Part shown: positions 1-10,894 of the stretch, in pieces
Layout of the letters: each line of letters starts with the position of its first letter
Numbering within the stretch: position 1 is the stretch's first letter
Origin: Romanomermis culicivorax
Taxonomy: Eukaryota > Nematoda > Enoplea > Mermithida > Mermithidae
Direction of reading: 5' to 3'
Assembly: GCA_963922205.1 (NCBI GenBank)
Contig: CAWUHX010000257.1
Location: 1-64,000, forward strand
Length of the DNA stretch: 64,000 nt
Notes under the pieces: model-generated
Told to the model about the DNA's origin: nothing
The model's database searches: none
What the model saw: only the letters and a program-made list of their open reading frames with translations
Translations under genes and position numbers: made by a program

Positions 1-792
1 GAATGATGGGCAATATATGCAATTATGAGCATGTTTCAAAATATATATTTTCAATCCTGTCGTATTTTCTTGTTGTAGTCGTACCAGTAAATTTCAAAAC
101 TTGTACATCAATGGAACTAGATTACAATATAGTGATAGGGTAGATTTATTACATAGTCAGAAAAAATATTATACCCTTCATCAGTCTAGTTGAAAATTTT
201 GAAGACCTTGGTTGTTTTTCTACAATTTGTTTGTTTGTGACAATTACAATGTCAGCGGCATTTGAAGTTTTTGTCAGAATGGTGCAAAATAAAATAAAAG
301 GTAAAAATTTTATATCTATTTATCTAGTTATTTAACTATAGTATTATTTTCATTTAAATTAAAATACTAACCAACAAGCAGAAATGTGAGATAGCTGATT
401 AGTTTTGGACTCCTTTCTCACCTGAAGCCAAGATTTTTTACAAAGACATAGCTAAGGCATGCAATCATTTACGTCATGAAGTTGGTTTACCCATGGGACA
501 TAAAAGAGTTATACAATTTTAGTGGTTTGCTAAATTATTAGTGATGGAAATGGATATGATCGAACCTCTTGCTAGTTTTGTAGAAAATTTTTTTTAAGGC
601 TAGATACAACTCATAAACTATTTTTTATGAATAAGAATAATTTGTGCACTTTTTCTAGACATGAAGAGTTAAATATCATTATACAAAATGAAGCTTCAAT
701 ACTATCTTAATGTATTACATTAAATATTTCAATGTTCATTCAACATTTGGTTATAATTGTAATATCTTTCTGTACTGTACCATCTGTTTTGT
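1..792. other. AT-rich left part, no recognisable gene
   Basis: No frame longer than about 50 codons is convincing here. A short stretch around 410-520 reads as protein-like in one plus frame but has stops on both sides. It is probably decayed Polinton DNA because it runs directly into the first Polinton frame. Confidence 0.4.
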
Positions 793-1146
793 ATGGCTTC
801 TAAATTAAAGAAATATATTCACAACCTCAATGTGTTGGAAAATTCAAATCGTGTTCAAAGACATGTTTTTCTTCAACATTCTTCCCCCGATTTGATCTGT
901 TGTATATGCGAAATTTGTTTGAACATTTTGAACGGTAATATTCCTATTAATTCAAACTTAAAAAAGAAATTGGTGAAACATAAATTATTGCTTAGAGGTT
1001 TAGCTACAAGACATGAAAAAAACAAGAAAAAAGATTTACGTAATAAACGTGCAAGAATTGTTCAAAGTGGTGGAGCATTTTTACCTCTAGTACTACCCCC
1101 TTTATTATCTACATTAGCAAGTTTTGTTACAGAGAAATTATTATAG
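793..1146 (+). CDS. small basic Polinton protein with hydrophobic C-terminus
   Basis: Open frame of 117 codons beginning at an in-frame TTG in the window coordinates given; the first ATG is just inside it. The middle is very basic (Lys/Arg-rich around residues 55-87) and is followed by a GGAFLPLVLPPLL-type hydrophobic tail. Small basic proteins with a Gly-Gly then Leu/Pro-rich tail are common next to the integrase in Maverick-type elements and recall the adenoviral core/pX type, which would bind DNA in the particle. That comparison is by pattern only. The frame is one of the few unbroken ones in this element. Confidence 0.55.
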   Translation: MASKLKKYIHNLNVLENSNRVQRHVFLQHSSPDLICCICEICLNILNGNIPINSNLKKKLVKHKLLLRGLATRHEKNKKKDLRNKRARIVQSGGAFLPLVLPPLLSTLASFVTEKLL

Positions 1147-1147
1147 A

Positions 1148-2010
1148 ATGAAATTTGCTAGTAAATTTGCTCTTAAACCTCATGAGGTTCTGAATAAGTT
1201 GAATAACTCTCAGGCTTCTTTGGCTTCTTCTTCTTCTTCAACGAGTGCAAATGAAAAGAGAGGTATATCTAAGCAAGTTGACATGTATCGTATTGAATTG
1301 GAGTGCATTTTGAAAGATAATACGTTAACACCTGAAGAACAATACAAAATGTACTTGCAACTATTTTCACAAGATTTAGCTTCTGAATATGAAAAGGCTC
1401 AATCCTATACAGTGATTTTAAAACAAAAAGTTATTGATGATGGTGAAGTTGAAAATGATAGTGATGATTCGAAAACAAAAAGAGAAAAGTTGGTTGAACA
1501 ATGAGAAGTTACTTAGTGGTATTCCTAAACAGTTTAAATGCTCAGCATCCTTATTATTGGAACATGTGCGACATAACCCTAGTATAAATGTTAATAAGCT
1601 AGGTGAAGTAGTAGTTGATGGAAAATTAATTGAAGGATCACATATTATTTATTTATTACTCAATTTGTCGCGTAAACACTCAAAAATTATGCAACCGGTT
1701 GGCCTAGACAAATTTGCTAATGCTTTGAAAAAACATAATGTACCCTTAGACGCTTGGAAACCCTTTATGTAAAATGTTATCAACTTCACCTTGGAAACTC
1801 TGCTACCATACACCTCCAGAAGAATCAGATGATCAGACAGTTAGTAGTGTCAAGCCGTTGAATAAACCACTCGTGAAAGATATTGATTTATTTTCAAGTG
1901 GTGGAGAAGAAGATATCAAGGACAATTCATTCTTTAATAAAGGAAACTCAACAGAAAAGAAAATATGGCCAAAAGTTAGAGCACTTAGGCGGTATACTCC
2001 TTTGTACTAG
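1148..2010 (+). pseudogene. broken Polinton accessory ORF
   Basis: The ATG at 1148 starts directly after the previous stop. The first frame has a Ser-rich stretch (residues about 30-40) and an acidic end, and stops at 1502-1504. Similar coding character continues in a shifted frame to 1772, with the motif VVDGKLIEGSHI and a conserved-looking end (GLDKFANALKKHNVP), then in another frame to 2010. Two shifts and stops make it a pseudogene. Comparable proteins with a 'dGk.i.GS.i..Ll' motif sit upstream of integrase in Mavericks, but I know no established function. Confidence 0.5.
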
Positions 2011-2014
2011 AGCG

Positions 2015-3141
2015 ATGAACACCTTACTTTCGGAATTATACAAAAACTTACACAAAAATCCTACAGCTTTTTCTAGTGTTGAAAAATTATACGTTGAAGC
2101 TAAAAAACACGGTAAAACAATTACACGTAAAAACGTTTGAGATTGGCTTTCAAAACAAGATAGTTATACCTTACATAAACAAGTCAACAAAAAATTTTCT
2201 CATTACCGTATTTATCTTACAGCTATGGATCAACAACAGGAAATTGATTTGGCATATATGTCTTCTTTAGCAGATTTTAAAGATGGATACAAGTTTATGT
2301 TTACATGTATAGATGTATTAAGTAAATATGCTTGGGTTGAACCATTGAAATCAAAACATGCAAAGAATGTATGTGATGCTTTTCAAAATATTTTGAAAAG
2401 AGGTTGAATTCCTCGGAGAGTGCGCAGCGATAAAGGAAAAGAATTTGTCAACAAAGATTTCCCTAAATTATTGAAAGCTAATGATATACATTTTTTACTT
2501 CTCAAAATGAAGACATTAAATGTTCAATAGTGGAAACGTTTAATAGAACTTTAAAAACTAAATTGTTTAAATATTTTACAGAGTTTACCACTGGTAAATG
2601 GATCAATATTTTACCCTCAGTTGTTTCCAACTATAATCACTCTATTCATAGATCAATTAAGGAAAAACCTATTAATGTCGATTATTCTAATGAAAAAATT
2701 ATATGGCAAAGACTCTACCCTGAAAGATTATACACTAGAAAGTCTAAGATCGATATGGGAGATTACGTGCAAATTAGTAATTATAGAGGTGTATTTGACA
2801 AAGGTTATTTACCTCAATAGAGTGAAGAAGTTCTCAGAGTAAAACAAATTGTGAAGACTAGAAACCATATACTTTATAGAATTCAAGATTTGGAAGGGGA
2901 AGATATAGAAGGACGTTTTTATGAAAAAGAGCTACAGAAAATTGATTTTAATCATAATATAAAAGAATACAAAATCGAAAAAGTTTTGAAAACTAAAGGT
3001 TTACCAGATGGTCAAAAAAGAGTACTTGTGAAGAGGTGGGGTTATCCTGAAAAATTCAACAGCTGGATTTTCGAAAAGGATATACAAAACGATGCAACAA
3101 TTAGGATGAACAACTTTGAACTGGCATATTATTTTCAATAA
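2015..3141 (+). pseudogene. broken Polinton integrase (DDE, with chromodomain)
   Basis: Retroviral-type integrase that would insert the element. The N-terminal region (from ATG 2015) has the LYKNLHKNPTAFSS / YTLHKQ pattern of Maverick integrases. The catalytic residues are all visible: Asp at 2246-2248 (EIDLAYM), Asp at 2429-2431 (RSDKGKEF) and Glu at 2533-2535 (VETFNRTLK). The C-terminal 2965-3110 encodes a chromodomain-like segment with KRWGYPEKFNSWIF. In-frame stops at about 2138-2140, 2405-2407 and 2818-2820 and a frameshift near 2500-2530 interrupt it. The pieces lie in the expected order, so this is decay of a single gene. Confidence 0.85.
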
Positions 3142-3570
3142 AATGCACTATTATCAAGAATTTTGTAGGAGTTTTTGCTTGTGACACTCTGCTGAAGATA
3201 ATTAAAAGACCTGTGGCCTTAATTGCAAACACCGATACATCTTTTCAAAAAGGAAGTCATTGGATAGCTATGAATTTTGATAATGATAACTCTGTATATT
3301 ATTTTGATTCCTATGGTTTACCACCAATTATTCCTGCTTTTATGAACTATATTTACAAGAATGCTACAGTAAGATACACAAATAAGGAACATCTACAGAA
3401 TTTTTATAGTAGTTTGTGGTACATATACTTCATATTTTTTGTATTATAAAGTGCAACATGTTCCTATGTATAAAATGTTTAAAAGTTTTAGTAATACAAA
3501 TTTTGCTTATAATGATAAATTGGTTTGTAAGTTTTTTCATTGTAAAAGTTCTGTAAAAGGTTGATTGTGA
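3142..3570 (+). pseudogene. broken adenain-like cysteine protease
   Basis: Matches the capsid-maturation protease of Polintons and adenoviruses. The catalytic His is in GSHWIAM (3258-3260) and the acidic partner in YYFDSYG (Asp 3306-3308). The catalytic Cys is expected in a VCGxY context; this is present only in a shifted frame at about 3413-3425 because of a frameshift just before it. The tail in that second frame runs to about 3562. No clean ATG fits the working frame; the ATG at 3143 is in a different frame. It lies directly after the integrase as usual. Confidence 0.75.
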
Positions 3571-4049
3571 AATAAATTATGTACACACTTGTAAAAGTAA
3601 ACTCCTTCTTTATGTATTTTTTGTATAACTTTACTTTACTTTACTAGCTCTGCCTCCTTTATATTTTTGTATAGTTTTCTAGGTTACTTTATTAGCTCCG
3701 CCTTCTTAGAAATTTATGATTGAGTGATTAAATGTTAAATAAAAAATTTTTCAATCTGAAATGGATAGTAGTAATAGTACCCATTTGGAAACATCTTGCA
3801 TTAGTGTTTGGGAGTTTTTTTGAAAAGGTCTACCTTGACACAAACTGGTTTTCTTCAGTCAGATTATAGTAATATACATTGTAGTCATTACAGTTATAAT
3901 AAATTTATCCCTCTACAATAATAATACACAATTGTGGGTTGGCCTTCTGTGCGCTTGTATAGGATATTTATTACCTAGTCCCGTACCAGGAGTGTTACAG
4001 TCATCTAATTCATTGAAGACCGTACCTACAACAACCAGCATTATAAATA
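3571..4049. other. non-coding spacer inside Polinton
   Basis: AT-rich spacer with two near copies of a 'ctttactttact / tagctccgcctt' stretch at about 3625-3710. The sequence TATAAATA is directly before the penton start codon at 4050 and could serve as a promoter element; this is inference. Confidence 0.35.
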
Positions 4050-4964
4050 ATGACAACCTTTGAAGATAAATTTTATATCACATTACCTAGTGATAGCTTG
4101 GATGGAACCAAGCCCTCAGATTTTTCAACCCATCTACCTTACCATTTAAAACTAGGTGGAAACTGGGAGGTAGGGCTAAGTAAAATATTATATCCCTTTA
4201 GTTGCGCTACAATTTCCAATCATGGTGGAGATAATGTAATAACATTAATTACAGATACTGTTGGAAATGAGGTTAGAAAAATTAAAGTGATAGTTTTTGA
4301 AAAACATTACTTTACCATATCTGAATTAATTGACGAGCTGAATGCAAAAATTGGAGCAGCTATTGCCGGAACTAACATTGAAATCATGTTTTCATATGAT
4401 GAACAAGGTAGGGTTAGTTAATTTGAAAATAAAAAGTGGTACAAGCTTGCCTAAAATCGATATAAGCAAGCGATTAATGGAACTTCTGGGATTTAGCGCT
4501 ACCAATACTGCTGCCTATGCAACTGCTGATAATTTTTTAAATAGAGCTATGAATATTAACTTATATACTGTTGGAGAGATACCACCAAAAAATTCTAACA
4601 TGCATATTCCACCATCCAAATCTGTTTTTCTTGCCGAGCCTGGAAATAATCATTTATTCATGTTAGGAATTCAACCACCAAATTTAAACGATTTACAAAG
4701 TTTTTTGTTTACTCTAATATGATTGAAAATCAAATTGTTGGAAACACTTTAGCACCACCTTTACGTATAGTAAATGTTCAGGGAAAATACAAAGAAAATG
4801 TGAGTCGATTATATGAAATACCTCACTTTATACCCATTCAATTAGAAGGAATTAGGGTACTCAAAATTAATATGAAAAAGAGTATGAATGAGCTTATACC
4901 CTTTCAGTTTGAGAATGTTATAGTTAAATTACATTTCTGGCGATGTACTCCTTTATTCCTATAA
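4050..4964 (+). pseudogene. broken penton-type minor capsid protein
   Basis: Begins at a clear ATG with FYITLPSDS, then FSTHLPYHLKLGGNWEVGL, the typical N-terminal signature of the single-jelly-roll penton protein of Polintons. The frame stops at 4419-4421, continues shifted by one base (from about 4405) to 4722 and again shifted from about 4710 to 4964, ending in VKLHFWRCTP. The three pieces together have normal length for the family (about 300 codons). The protein would form capsid vertices. Two frameshifts make this copy non-functional. Confidence 0.75.
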
Positions 4965-5095
4965 TAATAGTATCAAATTTTTATTTATTCATTCATTCAT
5001 TTGCATTTGGATACATTGTTATCAGGTTGAATTTTGGCGAACACTCTTAATTAATTAATTCATTTAGTTGTTCATTCTGATTTTCAAAGCAAAAT

Positions 5096-5644
5096 ATGCA
5101 TACCATATTTATCCCCGAAAGCATTGATTACTGGATCAATATTAATCAACGCAGCATTCAAGATAATCAATTTCAATTAGGTGGTACCTTACAAGGTTTC
5201 GGAACAGCATACCCCTTTTATTATAGACATCAGTCAGCTGGAGTTGGTAATTTTTTCAAGAGTTTGTGGCCCCTAACAATGCCTTTGTTAAAATCTGCAG
5301 GAAAGCATGCACTTGCTGCAGGTTCCAAAATTGCAGGCGATGTGGTAGAGGGTTGTTCTTTTAAAGAAAGTGTTGCTGAGCATGGACGAAATGCAGCTGG
5401 CAACTTATTACACGAGATGGGTGAATGCATTCATAAAGGAAAAGGTGTAGGGAAGTGTAAACATATAAATTCTACGATACATATAAAAAGCTATAAAAAG
5501 TCAAATGATGGTCGTCAACATCATCATCATCATCATCAGCATCAAAAACAACAACATAAACGTAAACACCCGAAACGACGTTCCTCATTCTTAAAAAAGA
5601 CTCCATGTAGAGTAGTCGGTTTCAGGGATATCTATTCAAAATGA
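5096..5644 (+). CDS. Polinton pVI-like minor capsid protein
   Basis: Intact frame of 182 codons from an ATG at 5096. Residues about 60-105 (GNFFKSLWPLTMPLLKSAGK followed by an AAGSKIAGD stretch) resemble the amphipathic region of adenovirus pVI-type proteins and their Polinton counterparts, which bind the inner capsid and act on membranes. Residues 142-150 are a run of His residues followed by a Lys/Arg-rich C-terminus (from about 152), suggesting DNA or hexon contact. The stop codon overlaps the ATG of the capsid gene (ATGA at 5641-5644). It is the best preserved capsid gene here. Confidence 0.6.
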   Translation: MHTIFIPESIDYWININQRSIQDNQFQLGGTLQGFGTAYPFYYRHQSAGVGNFFKSLWPLTMPLLKSAGKHALAAGSKIAGDVVEGCSFKESVAEHGRNAAGNLLHEMGECIHKGKGVGKCKHINSTIHIKSYKKSNDGRQHHHHHHQHQKQQHKRKHPKRRSSFLKKTPCRVVGFRDIYSK

Positions 5645-6952
5645 GTAAATTTATTGATGCTGCGTCGTCTCCTAGTAGTAAAACAGAATTAGATTTATTT
5701 ACCATACCTCCAACACAAGTTGCTATTCGTAGAAGTTTTTGGTCTTAAATTCAGTTACAAAATCCTTCTACTAATGAAGGACCTTACGAGTTTGTTATTT
5801 CACCTGATTGATATATGTTGGACTTATCAAAAAATTTTATATATTTTACTATTCGAATTATGAAAGCTAATGGCACTGCTTGCACTTTAACAGCAGATGC
5901 CAACAACAATCTCAATGGTAACGTTGTGGTGCCAATTAATTTGATTGGCAAAACATTTTTTAAACAGATCAAGATGTACTTAAATGGAAAATTAATATCT
6001 GACAGGTAAGTTTTATAATTAAATGTATGTTCACGTTTTTTAATTTTAACATTTTAAAAATTTAGTGGGGAAAGATACGCTTACAGATATTATTTGGAAA
6101 TGGAATTGAACTATGGTCGTGATGCTAAGTTGACACATGTTGCAGCTGCTGGTTATGCTTTTGAAAATGGCGATGTTCTTGATATAAAGAAAAACAAGGG
6201 TGCTTTGGAAAGAGTTCAGATGTTCAAAAACAGTGCAGTTGTTGAATTAATGGCTCCTATAAATGCGGATCTATTTATGCAACAGCGTTTTCTGTTGAAT
6301 CAATGTACTTTGAAAATTGATTTATACAGACATAGAGATGATTTTTGCTTGCAAAAATTTATATCTACTGACAATGAAGCTTATAAGATTGAGGTTAAAA
6401 GCATGTCTTTATTTATTAAAAAAGTTGAAGTTAGGGATAATATCAATCTATACTCTCTAAACTCTAAACTCGTTTTTCACAGGTCCTTTACCTTGTCCTC
6501 TCGTTGTCGCACTTGTTGATGGTGCAGCTGCTAGGGGTGATTATTATCAAAGCCCCTTTAACTTCAAACATATTTGGTTAAACGAAATTAAAATAACAAG
6601 TGGTACTTCAACATTACCTACAATGCCTTATATGTTAAATTTTAAAGAGAACAAATATTTGTGCACTTTTATACAATTATTTGAGGATGTAGGAATTGGT
6701 ACAGATAAGAAGGGCAATGAAATTACTCGAAATTCTTTTACAATGCATAACACACTTTTTGTTTTTGATTTGATTCCTTGTGGTATGGATGGTCATATTT
6801 GGGAACTCATACGTGAAGGAACCACCAGTTTACAAATGAATTTTGGAGAGGATATACCAGATGGCCGTATTGAAGCACTAATATAGGCAGAATTTGACTC
6901 TCTCATAATGATTGATAAAAATCGTGAAACTTTTATGGATTATAGTATTTAA
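5641..6952 (+). pseudogene. broken Polinton major capsid protein (double jelly roll) with an intron
   Basis: Hexon-like capsid protein. The start overlaps the upstream stop. The N-terminus ELDLFTIPPTQVAI and the end IMIDKNRETFMDYSI fit the family. In-frame stops occur at 5746-5748 and 5809-5811, a frame change near 6490-6500 and a TAG at 6884-6886. The frame also crosses a GT-AG intron at 6006-6065 whose removal preserves the phase. The middle segment (NYGRDAKLTHVAAAGY) and the second barrel (GDYYQSPFNFKHIWLNEI) are recognisable. A good acceptor-like TTTTTCACAG at about 6473-6482 coincides with the second frame change, so a second intron is possible there. Not functional as it stands. Confidence 0.8.
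6006..6065 (+). other. 60-bp spliceosomal intron in the capsid gene
   Basis: Donor GACAG/GTAAGT and acceptor AAAATTTAG/T fit the consensus. Removing the 60 bases leaves the capsid frame open across the join, while retention gives an immediate stop at the donor. Length and base content match the short introns of the host gene at 42885-57061. Confidence 0.7.
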
Positions 6953-8154
6953 ATGCACTATATATTTATATTATGTACATTTCATTTTTTTAAATAAAAA
7001 ATCACTTATAGTTTTGTTTATACTACCCTTCTCATTAACTATTGTTTAGAAATATTCTTTCAATTTATCTCAAATTACAAATGAGCTTCCTTCTATTACT
7101 TCTTCTTTACTTTATTCTCTCCCTCCCTTAGTTCTACAGTACTCTGTAATTATCTCACACATTCTTTTTTACCCTAAGACCTATAGAAAGCTATATAATA
7201 CAACAAATCTCAATATGAGCAACACTATACTTTATGCAAATTTTTTGTACATATCCTCTACATCTCACTCACTTATACACCTCTAATTATTTGACTGCAG
7301 TAAACCCTTTTTCATTTGCAGCAGCTGACACACTCACTAGAACTCTAAAGAAACAACCACTACTATAAAAGGCAATTTTATTTTATTATTAAAAGGCAAT
7401 TTTATTTTATTATTTTAAAACAAAATAGAGTAATAAACATACATATATACAAAATTTACCTGAAAATAAAAACATTAAGTTTTGAAGATTTTGCACAAAT
7501 TTTTTTACTTACATAAAATACTATATACATTAAACCTCCTCGACCATCGCCAACACCCTGCTACCACGGCCACCCTCGCTACTGGCTTCAGGCGTAGCCA
7601 CTAAAATTTTTACAAAATTTAAAAACTATTTTGGTTGAACAAAAATTTTCGTCCTAATATATCATTTTAACTGATTACTAATAGGTACAAAATCTATTAA
7701 CAGTCTTTATTATTTTTATCATAAATTTTTATGGTATAAAATTGTGTAAATAATTGAAAGCTTCTAGAATATTCTAGAAACAATGTTTCATCAATTTACC
7801 TAACTGCATACACATACATATGTACATATGTACATACATACTTACTTACTCACTTGCTTACTTACATTGATACATTAAATAACATCTGTTCTTTGGTAAG
7901 TTTTAGGCAAGTTAACTATCTACTGTACGTTAACATATACATGAACTAAAAATCTGTAACATACTCTGGTTAGTGCAATTGAACCTGTACATATTTATCT
8001 TAAATATTGTAGTGAAAGCTTATAACAATTTTTACTCTCATTAGCTATAAATCTATAGACCAAAGACATAATTTAAGTATAACATCAAAACTTACTAGAA
8101 GCACAGTAGTGCCAACCCTATCCTCTGCTCAAGGTAATGATCATCAGCGTTTCC
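6953..8154. other. non-coding stretch with short repeats
   Basis: No gene seen. It contains a tandem duplication of an AAGGCAATTTTATTTTATTA unit at about 7369-7415 and a tetranucleotide-like (TACA/ACTT)n tract at about 7795-7865. A GC-richer island at 7525-7600 reads as a short open frame on the minus strand but gives no recognisable protein. Confidence 0.5.
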
Positions 8155-8400
8155 CTATTTAGCCCTTGCACCCCGGGGGAGGATGTTCCACAGGTGGGAG
8201 GCTAGGTGGTTGTCAGCCAGCGAAGGGTTTTCGAACATCTGGCGCAGACGTTTCATAAAACCTCAAAAGGGTTTCTGTCTAGCCCGATATTCAACCCCCT
8301 TCTGGCTTTTCCACCAGGTCTTGAACTCCGCCGACGCCTCCTCTCAAAAGAATGACACCCACGCGTCGACGTCAGTCGTCATTAAAAACGGCGCTAAATT
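8155..8400 (-). pseudogene. relic of an unidentified protein, possibly Gag-like
   Basis: The minus strand reads as one frame of about 81 codons, interrupted by only two TGA codons and ended by TAG at 8155-8157. Protein-like segments include EFKTWWKSQKGVEYRARQ and RLRQMFENPSLADNHLASH; Trp, Arg and Phe content and the local GC rise differ from the AT-rich surroundings. The pattern recalls a capsid or Gag fragment, but I cannot assign the family. The plus-strand frame over the same bases looks like a shadow. Confidence 0.4.
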
Positions 8401-8672
8401 AATAATAATATTTTTAACATTTTAAATAGTGTCCGTATTAATTTTGAAAATCAAAATATTTGTAAGATCACCATACCCTAAGCCTTGTAGGTGACTCTTA
8501 ATGCTGAAATGAACGTAATGAATATGGCCTCCATTGATATTGTCTTTGGTGCCACACAGGTACAAAAATAAGAATGATTCTTCTTCTATTTTTTCTATTT
8601 ATACCTCTTTTGCCCACATTAAAATTTTTTACAGTTTTTCCTGCTTTTTTTGTTTGAATCTTTTCGGTTTTT

Positions 8673-8842
8673 CTTTGAAGATTCTAGGCTCTAGGTTATT
8701 CTAGAAAACTATCAAAATAACAATAATCACCACATTAATTGTTTTGGTAAAGTGTCTCTTTGAAGGTTGTAGGCTCTAGGTTATTCTAGAAAACTATCAA
8801 CATAACAATAATCACCACCTTAATTATTTTGGTAAAGCGTCT
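8673..8842 (+). repeat. 85-bp tandem duplication, two copies
   Basis: The block starting CTTTGAAG at 8673 recurs at 8758 with few differences, including the shared core CTCTAGGTTATTCTAGAAAA and the end GGTAAAGYGTCTCTT. Period 85 bp. Confidence 0.8.
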
Positions 8843-9229
8843 CTTGCTACCATGTTTTATAGAACCTTTGACCTTTTCTAGCTTTTCTAATTGGTTTTAC
8901 GATCTAAATGGCTTCAGCTGTCTAAGGAATGTTTGCTCTGGAAAACACTCTGTATACAAAATCATATCTACCTGTATAAATCATTATGCAATATATAATT
9001 TATCAATTTCGATATGCAGAGTAGCGTTCATGTATGTCTACCCTTGATGATTTAGTAGACCTTCAACCTTCTGGTACAATTTTCTGTATATATGTCTTGT
9101 GTTCTCTTTTTTCTTTCTTTCTTTCTTTTCTTTTCTTCAAATATTTTTGTAGTATCAGTTATGTTTTCTACATCTAGAATATTTTTTCATCTCAAGTGCT
9201 CAATTTTCTACATGGGCTTTCCGACTCAC

Positions 9230-10085
9230 TTCAGTCATTTTTGTATAAAAGACCTTGGTCATTTTACGACCTTATAAGTATAAACCCGTAGGAATAATGT
9301 TTCAAGTTTTATAGACTCTTAGAGTTTTATATGTGGATCTAAAAGACCGTTCTAATTTGGACGATTGTTCAGTATGCAGGGCTTCCAGCTAATCTGTTAA
9401 CCTGCAGATGGTGCACCTCTTTTATTGGAGCCCGAGGGCACTTTTTTTGAAAGACTTCCTCTGTGGGTGGAGGGAGTCATTGTTATACATGCTTTCTTTT
9501 TTGTTTTTCCAATTTTGATCACATAATCATTAATATTTTTAATTTTTGTGTTTGGACTACAGTGTTTTTGCAATAAACAAAAATAATACAGTGCTTCAAA
9601 AGTTTTACAATAAACTAAAATGTTGAATTGATTTAAAAATTTTTCCTTTTGATATGTAAAGATTTTTTCAACTCTCCAAATTTTCTACAATCTTTTTATG
9701 ACCAGCTCGTTCTGGTCATTTTTCCATAAAAGACCTTATTGGTCTACATGCTTTTTGTGGCCAGCTTGTTCTGGTCATTTTTTATAAAAGACCTTCTCAG
9801 TCATTTTTGGCAGAAAATCAAACTTTATACGCATGCACCTGTAAGGATAATGTTTCATTGCGTATAGACTCTTTTGAGATTTTACTCATTAAACAGACCA
9901 TTACTGACACATTTGACTGTTCTGACATTATTTATTGACTTGAATGATCGTTCAGGAATGGGTCCTCGGAACATATTTATGCCTGCAGGTGGCGCCCTTT
10001 TGTCAAAGGGGGTCCCGGAGCACAAATTTTTGAAAGGCTTCCTTTGCCCATGGAGGAAGCTGTTTTTATACATGATCTCTTTTTA
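9230..10085 (+). repeat. two diverged copies of a 270-bp repeat
   Basis: The stretches 9230-9500 and 9790-10085 share an ordered series of blocks: TATAAAAGACCTT, GGAATAATGTTTCA or GGATAATGTTTCA, ATAGACTCTT, CCTGCAG followed by GTGGCGCC or ATGGTGCACC, and TTATACATG at the end. The intervening DNA also carries AAAGACCTT copies. Diverged direct duplication. Confidence 0.65.
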
Positions 10086-10256
10086 TTTCTTTTCCATTTT
10101 TTGTTCACTTTAGTTTTCCTTTTCCATTCCACTCATCATCGATTTTCCTTTCCCACCTACAGTAACACACCTATTACCATGATTCCACTATTACTGTAAT
10201 CGAAAAATTACTGTAGTTCCACTATTACAGTAACTCTAGAACATGTGTCCTTTACA

Positions 10257-10309
10257 GTATGACCTATAAATCGATGAAAAATTGACTGTATATGTTTACC
10301 ATATGACCT
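10257..10309 (+). repeat. 44-bp satellite unit, left of element 1
   Basis: A unit with ATGACCTATAAATCGATGAA and TTGACTGTATATGTTTACC begins to repeat just before the LTR. The same units continue at 24353-24460, so element 1 inserted into this tandem array. Confidence 0.7.
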
Positions 10310-10786
10310 TGTTGGGGTGGCTCCAGGTGCACGTGTTCAGCTTCCGGCATCAGTGCGCAGGCGGTTGGACGCGGCGAAAAGTGGTGAAAAGAAAGTGGAT
10401 AATTTGCATAGATTTATGCTGCCACTGTTTCGCGATTTTTGTGTCTTTTTATCATTGTTAAAAAGATTGGTTTATGGAGCGTCGCTGCCATCGCCTTGTT
10501 TATAACATTTTTGTTTATCATTTGTTATTGGCGTCGCCCATCGTCACCCAATATACTTTGAACCTGTAAGTGTATTGTTTTGTGAGCATAGTGGAAGGAG
10601 TTTATAAGGTTAGGAGTGGAGACTTGGGTAGGATCTCCTGAGGTACATGCCAAGGTGTTCTGCCTGAGGTTTGGTGAAAGTTCTGGCGAGTATCTGGTGA
10701 AACGTCTGGGAGAATTTTCAGTTTTTTGTTGTTGTTAGCCTGTGGTCAGAACTGTTGCATCGTCTTGACCCCACAGCAGCCTAACA
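10310..10786 (+). repeat. 5' LTR of element 1
   Basis: Starts TGTTGGGGTGGC and ends CAGCCTAACA, matching 23878-24352. A TATA-like TTTATAAGG is at 10601-10609. The consensus donor-like CTGTAAGT at about 10564 and an acceptor-like TTTTATTTACAG at 10859-10870 could remove a leader intron; this is inference. Confidence 0.93.
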
Positions 10787-10788
10787 AG

Positions 10789-10806
10789 TGGTGGACTCTT
10801 AACGCC
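10789..10806 (+). other. putative primer binding site of element 1
   Basis: TGGTGGACTCTTAACG begins two bases after the LTR, where a tRNA primer site beginning TGG is expected. The tRNA was not identified. Confidence 0.5.
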
Positions 10807-10894
10807 TCTCACGACGGATAACCAGAGAACCACCAGAAAAATAACTAAACCTCCTGGGTTTTATTTACAGGCACATACCGGAAAAGTTAAGAAA

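Larger units (their letters stand above)
1..6952 (+). mobile_element. Polinton/Maverick element remnant (partial)
   Basis: A block of plus-strand frames has the gene set of Polinton/Maverick (adintovirus-like) elements: small basic protein, accessory ORF, retroviral-type integrase with chromodomain, adenain-like cysteine protease, penton-type protein, pVI-like protein and double-jelly-roll capsid protein. Most frames are broken by stops or frameshifts, so the copy is dead. I see no protein-primed DNA polymerase B and no FtsK/HerA packaging ATPase; they may lie left of the window or be lost. Terminal inverted repeats were not found, so both limits are approximate. The right limit is the capsid stop codon. 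Confidence 0.85.
8401..10256. other. non-coding DNA with local duplications
   Basis: No gene recognised. It holds the 85-bp tandem duplication at 8673-8842, a (CTTT)n tract at about 9103-9138, and two diverged copies of a unit of about 270 bp at 9230-9500 and 9790-10085. These may belong to an old non-coding mobile element. Confidence 0.45.

Noticed and set aside
10317..10505. Open frame MAPGARVQLP in the LTR of element 1
   Set aside because: Lies in the LTR, is broken differently in the other LTR, and has no domain.
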